Under the pieces are notes generated by a model. That model did no database searches. It had not been told where the DNA came from and saw only the letters and a list, made by a program, of their open reading frames with translations. DNA of 64,000 nucleotides from Sarcocystis neurona (lineage: Eukaryota; Apicomplexa; Conoidasida; Eucoccidiorida; Sarcocystidae), in assembly GCA_000727475.1 (NCBI GenBank), contig KL647298.1:2742008-2806007 (forward strand), read 5' to 3'. The position numbers were made by a program, and so were the translations under genes. Below, piece by piece: positions 35,429-48,189 of this stretch. The first letter of the stretch is position 1, and the number at the start of each line of letters is the position of its first letter.

Positions 35429-36188
35429 ACGGCTTCCCGCTCTCTTTTCCTTCCTTTCTCTTTTTCTTTACAGTACATATGTGTGTCTGTACAAGTGGAG
35501 TCGTTTTCCAAGTTGACGAAATTTCTTGATCACCTCGTGGCTGGTTTCTGAGTCAATACTCTTCCCATTTCCGTGAGCTCCTCAGTGGCCTATGTACGCT
35601 TCGATGCGTACATGCGCAGAGATGTGAACAGACATGTGGCAGTTGTGTAAGACTGTATCTCCTTGTGAATAAACATGTATATATATGTGTGGGTGGAGGT
35701 GTGTATCTATTTCCACAGGGACGTTGATATGCGTTGTGATAGCAGCCTCTGGGACGGCTTTTTGCGTCGTGCTGCTTCTCTTCGATACATGTGTTGGCTT
35801 GTGCAGCTGCCGTTGTGTGTATCGTATTTCGATGGATTTAGTCCGGAAGTCTCTGTGCGTCTGTTTCCGCGCGTCTGTATCTTCAAATTGCTTATGTCTG
35901 TATTTATACACGTCTGCATGTGTGTACACTCGTGTAATTCCGTGTGTCCATTTCCGCGCTCCTATGTTTTATATTTTGTTGTGTATGTATGTGTATGTAT
36001 ACAGAAACGTATACATTTATATGCGTATACACTGGTGTGAATACTGCTTGCCCTTTCTTACGTGCGGAGCTGTTTAGTTGCTTGCAATGTTTCACTGGCT
36101 GCCTTCCTGTATTTCACTTCTCCAATCCTTTTGTTTCCACCAGTGTGTGTGTGCACGGCAATTTCGCTGAAAGGGATGCGCCGGAGTA

Positions 36189-36230
<42 letters not shown>

Positions 36231-39200
36231 CACGTGTGTGTGCGGATTTGTACATGGAGATAGAGGTATGCATTTTGACTTGTATAGAATGTTTACCGTA
36301 GTAGGCGTGAAAAGGCGTGTTGAATGCGTTGCAGGGACACGTATGGAGTAGGTCCCCTACGCAGCAGCCGCTGCGTTCTTGTTTTCTTTGCAAGTGGTTT
36401 GACTTGGAGCAAGAAGTCTTTGACAGCAGCATTTTCCTTTGAATCTAACTAGAAAGTTGGTGGAAGATGCTTTTTTTTTGTTGCTTGTGGACGAGGTGCG
36501 GTAGGACAAAAATCTACTTATTAAGTATGTTTCTGCGTAGAAAACAGACGAAGTAGCGTGTCTCGGTACCTGCTGACTGCGGAAGTTAGAAGAAGAACGT
36601 CGTCACCGAAGTCGTGAATGACCGCTGAAAAGTAGGGCTCATCTACACTGTGCGTAAATAAAAGGATACCAGATAGTTAGTGCTTTTTACAGGTGTTCAA
36701 CGTGCTCTGCCGAAAGTATGAAGAACAGCTGCGTGATGCTGGTAGCAAGCGCCTGTTTGAAGACTGAGTTACGCGATGATACATGCGCTGCTTTTAGGTG
36801 TCTGCTATGCATTCAGTTTATAAACAGAAATGTGTATCTCTCAGTTACATACGTATATATATACGGATGGAAACGTTGTTACGGTAACTGCATATTTGTA
36901 GGTAAGAATGCTGCGGTGTTGTTTGTCTATCCCTCACCACGTTGCCGCACACCCAAGTACTGCGGCCGTTGACGCTAGTTTTGCAGTCGCCTACGGGTTC
37001 ACTTGCACGTATGCTCTCTGTTTCTTGTCAACTGTGATGTAAAAGGAACAGGCGGATGCCAGTCTGTGGCAAGTTACTACTTGCGACAGCTTGTGAAATT
37101 CGCACTGTCCGACAGATACTGATTACACGCAGCGCCGGCTGTCTACCCTTCTTTGCCCAGCCTGTACACCGGCGTACGGCTAGTCACGTAGACGCGTGAG
37201 TGCGTGTCCCCCCTGTTTCGAAAAGAAGGCACGCGTCTCGGCGCACACACAGTAGTTCCTGTGTGTCGTGAGCTACACCATCCTGCTGTGCGCGCTGCTT
37301 TGCTTTTGCTCTCGTTGTGTACTGCTTTACCTGGGGCATTATTTTGTCGTTGAAGTCTCAGTACGCGATCAACAGAGGTATTTGGGCGTACGTTCTTCTG
37401 CCGCTACTCACGCTAGCGTGCTTCGGCGAATGCCACCGCATGATGCTGCATGGCTTTTCCGATTTAAACAGGGATACGATTTTTACGACGATGATCTAGC
37501 AGACGTCGGGAAAATTCGACTGGCTGCGTCGTACTCCTGCTGCTGGTTGTGAAGAGCATGTATGGCGGAAATCAGGGACGAACGTTTATTCAGTATTACA
37601 TCAGGTTGTTGTATTTCAGTGTGTATGTAAGCGTTGTTTTCGCACAGGTGCGTATCTCTTTTTCTATGTCCGCCTACGTGCATGTACATATAAATATAAA
37701 AGTGAATGGATACCTGTATCTATTTTTGCGAGTTCTTGTGTTAGTACGTGCATGTATTTGTGCACCTTTAACTTAGCGTGCTGCACACGCCGGGCGTCGA
37801 TTCGATGTTGGGTGACGGAATATATAAAATTAGAGAGTGTGAGTGTCGAGGTAGACATACATTGTATGTACAGATATGTGCGTGTGAGTGTACTTTGTAC
37901 ATTTCTGCACTTCGCATTTGTATCTACGTGAGTGTATGTCTGTGAGCGTGTACGTCTACTAATATATGCATTTAATATCGTGCACAACGATTTCGTGTGG
38001 CGAGATGGGGTGGGAAGCAGTCGACCATCTTTGCGATCTGGTTTCCTTTGGAACCACGCACAAGTGAAGAATGTGCGATATTTTTATTTATTTTTTTGCA
38101 CTGGAGAATGCGGGGTGTGCAGTCATTTATGTGTACGTGTATACTACAATTAAGCGACAGCTTCAAGAAATCGCGCATTCCTGCAGGAAACTATCTGCAT
38201 GAGGGCCTCGTGCGAACCGCACGCAACAAGTTTGTCCAAACGTGTGCCACTTTGTGTGGCCGGAAATGTGCCACCAGACCCGGTGTCCGCGTGATTTATG
38301 TAGCACTTTATTCTCGCATGTGTAGGCGTACACGCATTTAGAGATTTCTACGTCAGTTAAAATCATCTTTCTTTAAAAGGTGCGACGTGGTGCTAAGCTG
38401 ATGTCCCTGCAATGTATTCAAAATGTGTGAATGTGTATGGACGCATGTTCTACATCTGTGCGTGATGCGTGCAGGACACCCATTGTTAACAGGATGTGGA
38501 AGCGTTCCGATACTTTCGCTAGCCAGTACACATTATTTACCTGTATGTGTGTACTCACGCATGTGTATCTATATAGACGTATATAAGAAGGCGAATAACA
38601 GTAATTTTTTCTGCAGAGCACACACGTCCAAGCGCAGAGCTCTGAAGGCGCATGGAGAATAACGGAGAGAAAAGAAAGAAGGAGACACCGTAGCAAAGGA
38701 AAACAGTTTGCGGGAGAAGAAACGAAAGCAGTGCCTACTTCAACGTAGATCGTTCCCCGCTAGAGGCAATTGTAAACAGATAAATGGCGACATGTACGGT
38801 TTGTGTGCAACGTTTTACACCTGTGCACGAACCCCACCTGTGCGCACGCACGGGCACACTTATCACCTGCGTACACGCAAATGAGAAGATACACGAGTGC
38901 TTCAAATAAAGGGTTGATCTCTGTTCCTGTGTTTGCCTAAAGAAATACAAGCCACGCGATACGCAGATACATATATACATATATGTGGAGCGTAGAGCCT
39001 GTACTTTTGTACGTGCAAAGCGTGCGAATGCGGCGCCTCGTGAACTGTACGGAAGAGTTGTACATGATTAAATTCGTGCGTTACGTCAGATGTGCGTGGT
39101 TCGTGGTCGTTCGTAGTACGTGTCTACAGGTGTATGGAGTACACATCTACATACGTATGCAGGGCACGAGCTTGTGGGTACACACGAATACAGAGTTTGT

Positions 39201-39933
39201 ATATGTTGATGTCGTTCGGCAGTTGGCCGCTCTCTGTCCTGCATTGTCGTAATATGACAGTTGACGGTTGTGCTACTTGTTCGCACTGGATGACTTGTGT
39301 CTCTAACATTTCCTCCGCACGCCAACGTCTTGCGGAGTCCTCCTCCGCAGCCCGACTAAACGTATAGATATATATATATATATATGTATGTATCTGCGTA
39401 GATTCATGTGTACGCATGTGTATGCATGTGTATGCATATTTGTATATATATATATATATGTATGCGGATCTCTCCCTTTTACTCTATATATATATATATG
39501 AGAATACGCATGTGTGTGTATGCATTAATAAAAATGTGTTCGTAGATCCGAAGTACAAACACATTGCTGACGTTGTTTCGTGGCTCCGGAGACGGAATAG
39601 GACGCCTACATTCACGTGGTTTGCGCTCCCGCGTACACTCGTTATTTAATGCACACATTGTTATATAGGTGTGTGAGCACACACGTCAACATAGATGGAT
39701 ACTGTTACCAAAAAACGCGACTGAATGACTGCGAGCTCGTTGTGGCGCTAATCCATATCTTTCTGGTTGTTCGATCGGGAGATTTTCTCCGTGAATTTGT
39801 GTTGCGAAGCTTGCGTGTGTACTGTCCAATATTTGGGAAAAATGAAGTCACTTGATTCAGAAGGCTACGTATGTAGCCGATATATATATATATAGTCGAA
39901 GTATTACGCGTACTTTTTCAGGTATCTGCTCTG
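35429..39933. other. convergent intergenic region, no gene recognised
   Basis: 4.5 kb between the end of DCAF13 (+) and the end of the secreted-protein gene (-). It holds a (TG)n run at 36190-36227, scattered TATA runs, and short open frames on both strands without domain-like sequence. The microsatellite load drops clearly compared with the DCAF13 introns. Confidence 0.6.
36190..36227 (+). repeat. (TG)n microsatellite
   Basis: An uninterrupted TG run of about 38 bases in the intergenic region 3' of DCAF13. Confidence 0.95.
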
Positions 39934-40047
39934 CTATCCGGTAATCCTCGAGTTGCCATAGTATCCGTGTGGAACTGCGGCGGTTTCTTCGTTTCCAGTG
40001 GGACGCTCGCTGACATCTTTTACTGTTTTGATCGAGGCGTTTACCAC
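39934..40047 (-). CDS. secreted-protein last exon
   Basis: VVNASIKTVKDVSERPTGNE, then ETAAVPHGYYGNSRITG and TAG. Acceptor CTCCTTGCAG, phase 0. No GPI-type hydrophobic tail. Confidence 0.55.
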   Translation of the reverse strand: MVNASIKTVKDVSERPTGNEETAAVPHGYYGNSRITG

Positions 40048-43000
40048 CTGCAAGGAGAACAAATATGAAGATACACTAGGAGAGGAAGTGCACTGATAAC
40101 GGTGGAGCTAGCTTAGCACTTGCTGATTCCGACGTATCGGTGACACGAAGTATAAACATTTCCTGCTGGTTACCATAACGTATGAGTCAAGCTACTCTAT
40201 GTGACTGGCATTGCCATCCACTTTCAAAATCTACGCGTTAGAGATGACCTGTACGGTTGTCCCTTCAGCGACGGCATTATCCTTTGTATTATCTGGCGAC
40301 ACTGGAAGAATTTCTTTTGAATCGGGAGGTATTTTCTGCGTGGAAAATGTATCAGCAGAAGTAGTTGGCGGCCACTGTCCGTCCAGGAGAGGACCTGCGG
40401 TTAGTATGTGCATTGTCCACCAGAGAAGAAAGAATATAGATTAGAGCAAAGGAACGAAACAGATGACACGGCTGGACGACATACGAGAAACCCGGATAAA
40501 GCCACAGGTTCACGAAAGTGTCTGCGTCAGCAACAGCTTGAATTTGTGGTAGAGCTTGATCAACAACAACTGGAATCGAAGGATAACAAAAAAGCAGGAA
40601 ATGAATAACGAATCTGGAACAGGAGGCCAGGGCAGAAAAAAGGCAGCTATTTTTATCCTACCGTTAATGACCTGTGAAAAGCGTACACGTGGAGAGCACC
40701 GTATCTGCGCTGCTGCTGGTGGTGCAGCGGTGCGAGGTGGAGGAGGTCGCGGGGCTTGCATTGTTAATTTTTCATGCGGTGTCACGACAACCCGCTTCGT
40801 TTTTGCATGAACAGTATTCTGCAGGAACGCCAGCAATTACGGATTGAACGCAGATTGATGTAGAAGGGAAAGGGGGCAGTCAAGCATGAAGCTGCTCAGC
40901 TCAAGACGGGGGGCTACCTACGTCCAATGCTTGCAGCTGATAGAGAATTCGCCTGTCTCCTGAAACGATGAAGACGTGAGGGAGAGGAGACAATGCACGG
41001 TATACGATCACGAACGTCAGAAGTACCTGGCTGGACGGCTACGCAGCGTGAAAGGGAGGTGAGGCAGAAAATGAAGCGTTCGTCATATATATACGTGTGA
41101 TACGAAAAGGGACACGAAGCGTCTTTCAAACGACGACTGGAGTAAGCAGCGGGAAAGAAAGTGACAGCAAAAGGCAGGGTATAGAAGAAGAAGAATCACT
41201 CAAAAGACCGTGGAAGCATGCAGGGAAAGCACCTGAGAGTAAGCCGGGAACGTGTTACTTGTGGTCGCACATTGAATCAGATTTGAAAAGAACTTGATGA
41301 GAGGAAACGAAGGGTCGTAAAGGAAAAAGGTGTAGCTCATCCAGTAAACAAAGGAGACCAACGAGGCGCGAACTGAAATGTGAGAGGATGCAGAAGGGAG
41401 CAATAAAAAACACGAGCAACTTTGGCAGGACTTGAGCCTAATATGGAAGGGCACAACATTAAACGCAAGAAGTGAGCGGCTGACGCGGTAGCATCGAACG
41501 ACTACCGGTGGGAATTGACGAGCGCAAGCCTCAACTAATACTCGGTGCTACGCGAATTAGGTAAACAGACGTCGAGCGGTGACAATGCATTGACATGGAG
41601 AACAGAGGCTGAGTTACACACGTTCAAAGAAACAGAAACAAATGTGAATAGGGACGCCAGAACATGTGAAAAAGCCACACAAGAAATGAAAGCGCAGCAA
41701 CCTGTACCAACAGAAAATAAAGCCTTCGGGAGAATTGTCAGCGAGCTTTGCGATTACTTTGTTCTTCTAGTGACCGCCTCCCAATATCTGTTATCTCCTC
41801 CTGAAAAGATGCGCGGAAGCAGCATCACAGATCCTTCGGCGAATTCTCAGCAGTTGTCGTCCGGCACATGCATAAGTGGAACCTTCAAGAATGGAGTGAT
41901 CTGTACGTTGCATTCTATTCTAGGCTCTGTTCATGCCTATACTCTGGAGGGTCTGCTAAGTGTCGAAACGGTGTCTGGGGACCCAGGCAGCAAAGACACC
42001 TGTTTCCAGCTCAGATGTGTAGTCACGTATTATCGGTGCATACATTTGACCATACACGTCCGTGTGTATACGGGCATAGGTAGGCAGGCTATCGGGAGGG
42101 ATGAGTAACTCTGCGGTGCAAACGGATGATGAGGCGGAGTACAACAAAGGTTTACGACGTGGTGCGCTCGCTTTGGTCATTTAGCAGTTCCATAACAACA
42201 CTCGATTGGGCAGTTCTGCTATACTTACTCCGCCTAACCAGTAGACTTACAGATATTCTGTCCGCCATCTGTGCGGCTTCTGCCTGAAAGTTCCAGTATG
42301 TCGGTAGACTAGTTTGGAGTGAAAGACAAAGGACATCCTGATGAGGCGGAGTTCCCACTTCCAATGAGGATAGGGCCCGCGTACATTTTCTGCATCCACC
42401 GCAGCTTCTTCAGCTATTGCGTGGCCGTCCTCGCCATCCTGTCAAAGATGTTGCCCGCGTGGTGCATGAAGAGACAAGGCTGCGTGTCAAAAAAATTTCC
42501 ATGGAGACTCGTTTTTGATATGCCGTACGTAGATTCGAAAGCGCATTTGTGGCTCCCGCGTGGGCTGCGTGACGAAAGCCCCTTTGCTGAAATGCGTAAT
42601 GAACATGAACAGCGGCTCTGAATGGTTTAAATTACTAAGCACATTCATGTGCTGCAAAAATGAGAAACCTTCCTCACTACTCGCAAACTGCACACTCCTC
42701 CAGGCTTTTGCGATGCAACGAATTGTACATCTTCACTCATGCTTCCACCTAAACAAATGCGCGAGGTTATTCGTATAAATGCGTATATATAGGAGATGTG
42801 GCGACCCAAAATTATCTCTGCAACCTCGCGAGCCTTGTTGTTCTGCAGCAGAACGAATTCTGTCTTGAGTCGTTTCCCGCAGCAAAGGTTTCTAATGCTA
42901 CAGCGGAGTAGAATCCTGGGGATAACCCCCCGTCAGACTTCCATAAGGTAAACACCTTCCCTGTTTTGCACTCTTCCGGGTCTGCTTATATAGTGGGAAC

Positions 43001-43626
43001 TCTTCTATATAGACGCATTACTCAGAAAACCAGTCGCTTATGTTGCGGCCAAAACTCTAATCCTGTTCCCTATCTATAGTCTTTTTTTTTCGGGCAAGGC
43101 GTCTTCTGCGGCCATAGGCACTTTATCCATTACAACCGCAGGATGCATCTTCCTCTACTAACTGCAGCAGGTTTTTCCATGTGTGTTGACGTTCCTCGCA
43201 TCTACTGTACGCACCTTAACATATCCACGTCGACCGGCGCGGCACTTGTACCTCTACTGTGCAGCTGTGCAAAACGGCTGCGTTTTTCTTTGGTGCTCGT
43301 GTTGACCACCTCATCAAAAATTTTTTGTGCCTCTGTAAACGCCGTTGTAAAGGCCTAATTTCTATATGTTGTGAAGATCGGACCACACATGTGGCACAGC
43401 AGCAAGTAAGGATCAGTAAGTTCACCTTCTGCGCTTCTTCAGTTTCTTGAGCTGCTTTAAGGAGTTCCTGGGCAGGTGCGGCGGTTACATCAGGGAACGC
43501 GTCAGATGCTACGACTTCGTCGGGAGGCCCATCTTTATCGTTGCTCCGAAGAGCTACGCAAAGCTCGGAAGTCGCCAGCGACGCCAGAACGATGAAGATG
43601 TGTGTCTTCAACGCCTCCGCGTGCAT
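39934..43626 (-). CDS. unrecognised secreted protein, multi-exon
   Basis: The ATG at 43626 opens MHAEALKTHIFIVLASLATS followed by ELCVAL, a typical signal peptide, then an acidic region. Exons, 5' to 3' on the - strand: 43626-43426, 43354-43252, 42960-42825, (one near 42600-42545), 42438-42385, 42283-42251, 41999-41943, 41800-41758, 41437-41421 or 41412, 40959-40922, 40818-40689, 40394-40249, 40047-39934 (stop TAG). Pieces include KAAQETEEAQK, EAQKIFDEVVNTSTKE, AEEAAVDAEN, AEAAQMADRIS and EEITDIGRRSLEEQ, suggesting a helical or coiled segment, then a Pro-rich exon (APRPPPPRTAAPPAAA) and an acidic tail. Most junctions agree in phase; exon 10 to 11 does not. No membrane segment is visible after the signal. 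It may go to the secretory pathway, micronemes or dense granules, but no family is recognised. Confidence 0.6.
40249..40394 (-). CDS. secreted-protein penultimate exon
   Basis: PLLDGQWPPTTSADTFSTQK, then IPPDSKEILPVSPDNTKDNA and VAEGTTVQ: polar, Pro/Asp/Thr-rich, probably disordered. Acceptor AACCGCAG, donor CAG|GTCATC, phase 1 to 0, fitting both neighbours. Confidence 0.62.
42251..42283 (-). CDS. secreted-protein 33-bp micro-exon
   Basis: AEAAQMADRIS between acceptor CTTTCAG and the consensus donor TCT|GTAAGT, phase 0 to 0. Confidence 0.6.
42385..42438 (-). CDS. secreted-protein short exon (DGEDGHAIAEEAAVDAEN)
   Basis: 18 codons between acceptor TTTGACAG and donor AAT|GTACGC, phase 0 to 0. 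Acidic, Ala/Glu-rich, joined to the next exon AEAAQMADRIS in a continuous helical pattern. Confidence 0.6.
43252..43354 (-). CDS. secreted-protein exon 2
   Basis: AFTTAFTEAQKIFDEVVNTS then TKEKRSRFAQLHSR, amphipathic and charged. Acceptor GAAATTAG, donor AGAG|GTACAA, phase 0 to 1, continuing exon 1 exactly. Confidence 0.62.
43426..43626 (-). CDS. secreted-protein exon 1 with signal peptide
   Basis: 67 codons. Hydrophobic core FIVLASLATSELCVAL after a short basic-polar start, with cleavage plausible just after it. The rest, RSNDKDGPPDEVVASDAFPD then VTAAPAQELLKAAQETEEAQ, is acidic. Donor AAG|GTGAAC, phase 0. A TTG-initiated extension of three residues is unlikely. Confidence 0.68.
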
Positions 43627-44231
43627 CGCGCACAAATGAGTGAACGGGGGATCAATTGTTATCTTGGAAATCCTTTCGGAAAAGGCAACGCTACTAGCTT
43701 TGCAGTCGAGCTTACTGTACTAGAGAGCGAAAGTACACGTGAAACAGCAGGCGAATTGTTTGTGTGCAACTAGTGCGGAAAACCTTGCATTACTTTCCTG
43801 GATGCGCTGATACATCCACGCCTGGTGGGTAGCGCTAACTCAGGAGATAGTGCAGACGCTGTGAGGAAACACGAAAAGTATTAGATAAGTTCAAGGATCA
43901 CTGCACAATAGGGGAAAGCCAGAGTGGCGACGTGCCCCCGGGTACGCATGGCTGAGAGTACTTCTGCTGCAGTGTACGTACATCTTATCTTCCTAGTATT
44001 CCGCATGTAGATGCTACAAACTTCCTTCACATTCAAAGGAGCAGCCGAAAACAAAGTCAAACCTGAACCTCAATAAAGCAGTTTTGAACGTAATCCCAGT
44101 GTCTTGTACGTGGAGCAGTGAGACACGACTAAGTCGTACGTCAGTATTTCGCTTTCTTACTACTACATTTTGAGTTAGCTACAACATACTGTAGACCACC
44201 TGTATTTTGAGGTTGCCGTAGAACGCTTGAA
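43627..44231. other. no gene recognised (probable promoter region of the secreted-protein gene)
   Basis: 600 bases of balanced-composition DNA with no sustained coding signal, upstream of the secreted-protein start and downstream of the last weak exon of the next - strand gene. Confidence 0.5.
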
Positions 44232-47200
44232 CTAGCGTTTAGGCCTGGTCTCCTTTTTCGCTTTGGTTCGTCTGCGCTCAGTCGGAGTTTCTGTGTATGG
44301 TTTGCAGCTCGCCCGTCTTCCTTTTTCATGCACTCAGAATTATGTGCATTGAGTATGTCGCGCGTGAGCCTTTCATACGTGAACGCCGGAGTCGTGCACG
44401 CGGTGTGCTATCCTACAGCAGCTGACGTCTTCAGCGTGTTGGGTCATAGCCACAAAAAAGGTCGCACGTGTGTCAGCAGCACACAGACCGGTAGTCATGC
44501 TGTTTTCTACGAGGGTCGCTGTGTTCACCCCATGTTGGAACTGACTGACATATGCACTTGAGTTGAAGCCGCAGCCTGCGCTCGACGTGCCAGATGTCGG
44601 TGGGGTGGTGCTCTGCGTTTTCATCGACGTCCGCGGAAGCTCATCCCGCCTCACCCTTTATTCTGATGTCTCGTTGAGCTGGTGTGCAACAGCTACTTTC
44701 TGCCATTATGTACTGCATTCGCGACAGGGTAGTCCGCTCTCAGCTGCCAGCAGCCGCGACGTCCCTTTCCTTTGCAAGCACATCACAGACAGGCCTGCGA
44801 AACTACCCCATTTTCCACACTGAGTCCAATTCTCGCTTATTTATATGATTTTTCCAATGGTGGCAGCTGCTTCTCTCTGAAAGTGCCGTCGGTAATGCTG
44901 ACGGTTTTTGTATTATGCTACCGCGTACATACATTTATACGACAGGAAGAGATATGCTGTCTCTATCTATGCAACAGATTGCGTACAGCGTATCTGTCCA
45001 CTGCACGCAAAATCACCGTACCTGACATCTTTGTTACCCTTTCTCTGCGCGCTGTTCGACACAAGAAAAACTTACGGGCTGTGGATCGCGGCTCTACATA
45101 CTTCAGAACGCTGCAGTGCGGCTGTGTTCGACGCCGCACTTCGCTACCGACCCGTGTGGATCCATCTGCGTGGCAAACGCTACGAAGGTGCAGAAGTTGC
45201 CACGGTAGTTTACCCACCAGGTGCGTGATATTCCCTAAAACTCCGGCACGTAATGTATGGACCCGACAAGGTGATACATTCCAACAAAACCCGAGGCACT
45301 GTCTTACAGCGTCAACGTTTCCTTTTAGACGCAAGCACATTGACTTCCTATTTACCATGACCGATGCATCGTACGCGCGTGGTAGGGCTCAATATAGAGA
45401 TGACAGCAGGAGAGAGTTTCATAGCCGGCGAACTTTTCCACGTGTGGTGACTAAAATGTGCGTCATCGACTCCAACGGCCACTTAAGAGCACGAGTATAT
45501 TTGTGAGGAGCTTTCCGTGTTTGAGTATGCAGGCGTACTCGAACGTACGCATGCGGCACGCAATCACATATACGCGCAGGCGGCCGCATGATCGACCGCA
45601 CATAATGTATCTGCGTGTATGCGTGTACTCGGCCGACTCCGAGTACATACGTCGGCAGTCACCTGCTAGTATTAGTAGGTGGAGTGGTCTCCGTAGATGC
45701 AGCACACATACTGGAACTACCAGCACCAGCACGGATACTGGCCAAGGTGGGTGTGCGCGTAGATGACCGGGGGTGTCTGATAAAATCACACGATGATATA
45801 CAACACGGCACAAAAAGTCGGGACGACGCTACTAGCTGCACTACAAACGGTGACGGTGAACGCACGTACTTCTCTCGTAGGGGCCTTTCGCCTATAACAC
45901 AGCGCAAAACGAAGAATTTTTGACGAGGCAAAAAAAAAGTAGTCCTGGCGAAATGACATCAACGCAGTAAAACAAATCCCTCCGCAGTTGCTTGTCATCT
46001 GTACACGCTTGCAACTGCAAGCTTATTATCCATATCTGCAATGCAGTCAAACTCACAATTCAAACTGCTTTGCAGGAGAAGAGCTCAAACCACGCCCGAG
46101 GTAGAAGTGTTCGCCTCCCGGTACCACACACACAAGAATACGCCCGTGCAATAACACATGAAAAAGCCGATATAAGTGTGGCGCTTGCTTCCACATAAGA
46201 GCTCCTCCACTGAGAGGAGAACTTTATTTTCATCACTCGTCAGTCCAGCGTGGCTCATACCCTTAACAGACGTGCACACCGAGTACACAGTGCGCAGCAT
46301 GCCCATTTCGTAGCTCACTTACAAGGATTCACACGGTGTACGCGCGCATCCTAAACGTAGAAAAGACTGCGTAGACATTGTTACCAACAATCCGTAGACA
46401 GCTGACCGGGCTCAGAACAAAGCCCAGCTTCCTCGTCATACCGCTTAAACTCTCATGCTCGATTTGCATGCATATCTTCCCCCCGCCTTCAAAGTGTCCC
46501 TCCTCACCAGCGAAAGTGCCCACACCTGCACTAACCAATACGCGGGTCCTAAAACCAAAGACATATCGAAATATCATAAACGCGTGGTCGTGTACAAGAG
46601 AAAACGGGGCCATAGACATGTACCTCTTTATGCATATTATGCATACACACGCGCATACGCAGGCATATATACTTATATACATGGCCGCAAAAGTGGAGGA
46701 TACGACGGCAAAAAACACGAGGTCACCTGCAGTACTACAGGGTACTCACACAGAAGGTCTCCCTCGTTCGGAGCCTTTGAAAAATGACACCGCAGATATG
46801 AAGACCGCCTTCCCGTGTAACACGCTAACAAGGCAGGCAATTTTCCCTGCCGTCGCATGCCTGCGCGTTACCCCAGCATCAACGCAATACGTGTGTCTGC
46901 TCAGGCGCAGCAGCTACAGATTTTCATGAACAGGGACTTCCTTCCCCTCTACTGTCCCCCATAAGCGTAGAAATCTCTCTCTCTCACTCGCTGTCTAGAC
47001 GCATATATATATATATATATAGATATATATATATATTGTGTCCAACTTGCGCTCTCTATATATAGAATCTTGTGTATACTATCTTGTGGACATACGCAGT
47101 AACATTACATGTAAAGAGTGGAAAACAGACGCTGCCTGCGTCGAATTGATGAAACAGACATTCTGCGTGTATATCACAGCAGCCCCGTGTCGCTCGTGAT

Positions 47201-47452
47201 CGAAAACGACGAACAGCTGCACGAGGTGGCAAAGGTAAGAGAGAGGGACACTTTGAAGGGGGGGGGGAAGATACGCATGCAAATCGGCATTCTCTTCCTT
47301 TCTGGCCCTCTCCTTCCCTTTTACGTCCTTCTCCAAATTGACCTTCACTCCTTCTATTTCTTTATTTCCATATCGTCGGAACGAGGCAGCAGAGGCTGCA
47401 GACATTTGAAGGCGGGAAAACTCCCGCTGAATCCGCACTACGTTCTGCGCCT
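44232..47452 (-). CDS. weakly supported multi-exon gene tail, unknown product
   Basis: Candidate exons on the - strand, 5' to 3': 47452-47343, 47216-47109, 46846-46727, 45835-45768, 45710-45663, 45179-45076, 44575-44417, 44332-44232 (TAG). Each has an AG acceptor and GT donor (GTAAGT after 45076) and the phases agree across the whole series. Readable pieces are VVRIQREFSRLQMSAASAAS, LFVVFDHERHGAAVIYTQNV, CSVLKYVEPRSTA and a very basic C-terminus TERRRTKAKKETRPKR that could direct nuclear import. No domain recognised. It could be the 3' part of the cullin-like gene or a separate gene; chance assembly of some exons is possible. Confidence 0.3.
46447..46500 (-). repeat. inverted repeat, arm 1
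   Basis: On the - strand this reads GAGGGACACTTTGAAGG, a G run, AAGATATGCATGCAAATCG and GCAT. The same words in the same order occur on the + strand at about 47240-47295. Confidence 0.75.
47240..47295 (+). repeat. inverted repeat, arm 2
   Basis: Reads GAGGGACACTTTGAAGG, a longer G run, AAGATACGCATGCAAATCG and GCAT, about 45 bases matching arm 1 with few differences but on the opposite strand, about 750 bases away. Confidence 0.75.
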
Positions 47453-48026
47453 CTACACCTAGGGCTCCGACGGCTGTCACGGCTGCACAGTGCCCTTATT
47501 TGCGTCATGTGCTTCAAGAAACTCTAACAAAAGATATTTCACACCATAACCAGAAAATACGTCAATCCGACCAAAAACATCAAATTCGTCTATCAAAAAC
47601 ACTTCATACATGGGGGGCCACAGCTATGCAGGCCGCGCCATCATTTCGCTGTGACTGTGCAATTCCCATTTTCCTGCAAGGACGTCTTCACGTACTTAAC
47701 AAGACGACCTTCTTTATAGTTCTCCGGTTCCTCATATATATGAGCGTATATGAAAAAACTTCATATACCTCTGCCTCTCTGTATTCAATGCTGATGTCAC
47801 GCGCACCCGGAAACGTGTGTTTACACTGGGGGCAAGAGTAACAGCCGATACAGACAAAACCTGCAAAAATACGTTTCTACACATAAAAACGTATTTCACA
47901 CCTAAACAGGCGTATACATCATTATGTACATTTTCAAATGTGTATGGACCCGCGTATATATATATATATGCTTGCGGGTTTAGGCGTAGGAACACTCATC
48001 ACAAAGTAACTGTCAAATGAATACAT

Positions 48027-48189
48027 TTATATCCAGTTGTAATTGGTGAAGACGCGAGAATACGTCTGTCTAATAGGAGTGAGAAGAAATGTGCGGAAAC
48101 GTTCTCTTGTGGAAAGGGAAGAAAGGCCATCGTCCATAACGTCCAGCGCCTCCAGCTGGTTTAAAAAAGTCTCAAACACTTGGAACGTC
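48027..48189 (-). CDS. cullin-like exon (last recognisable repeat)
   Basis: Completes Lys, then TFQVFETFLNQLEALDVMDD and GLSSLSTRERFRTFLLTPIR, fitting the cullin 'MLxxLxVYxxxFExxFLExTxxxY' segment. It may splice at CAGAC|GTATTC (48064) or read to TAA at 48027, which would end the protein after the N-terminal half. Confidence 0.58.
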
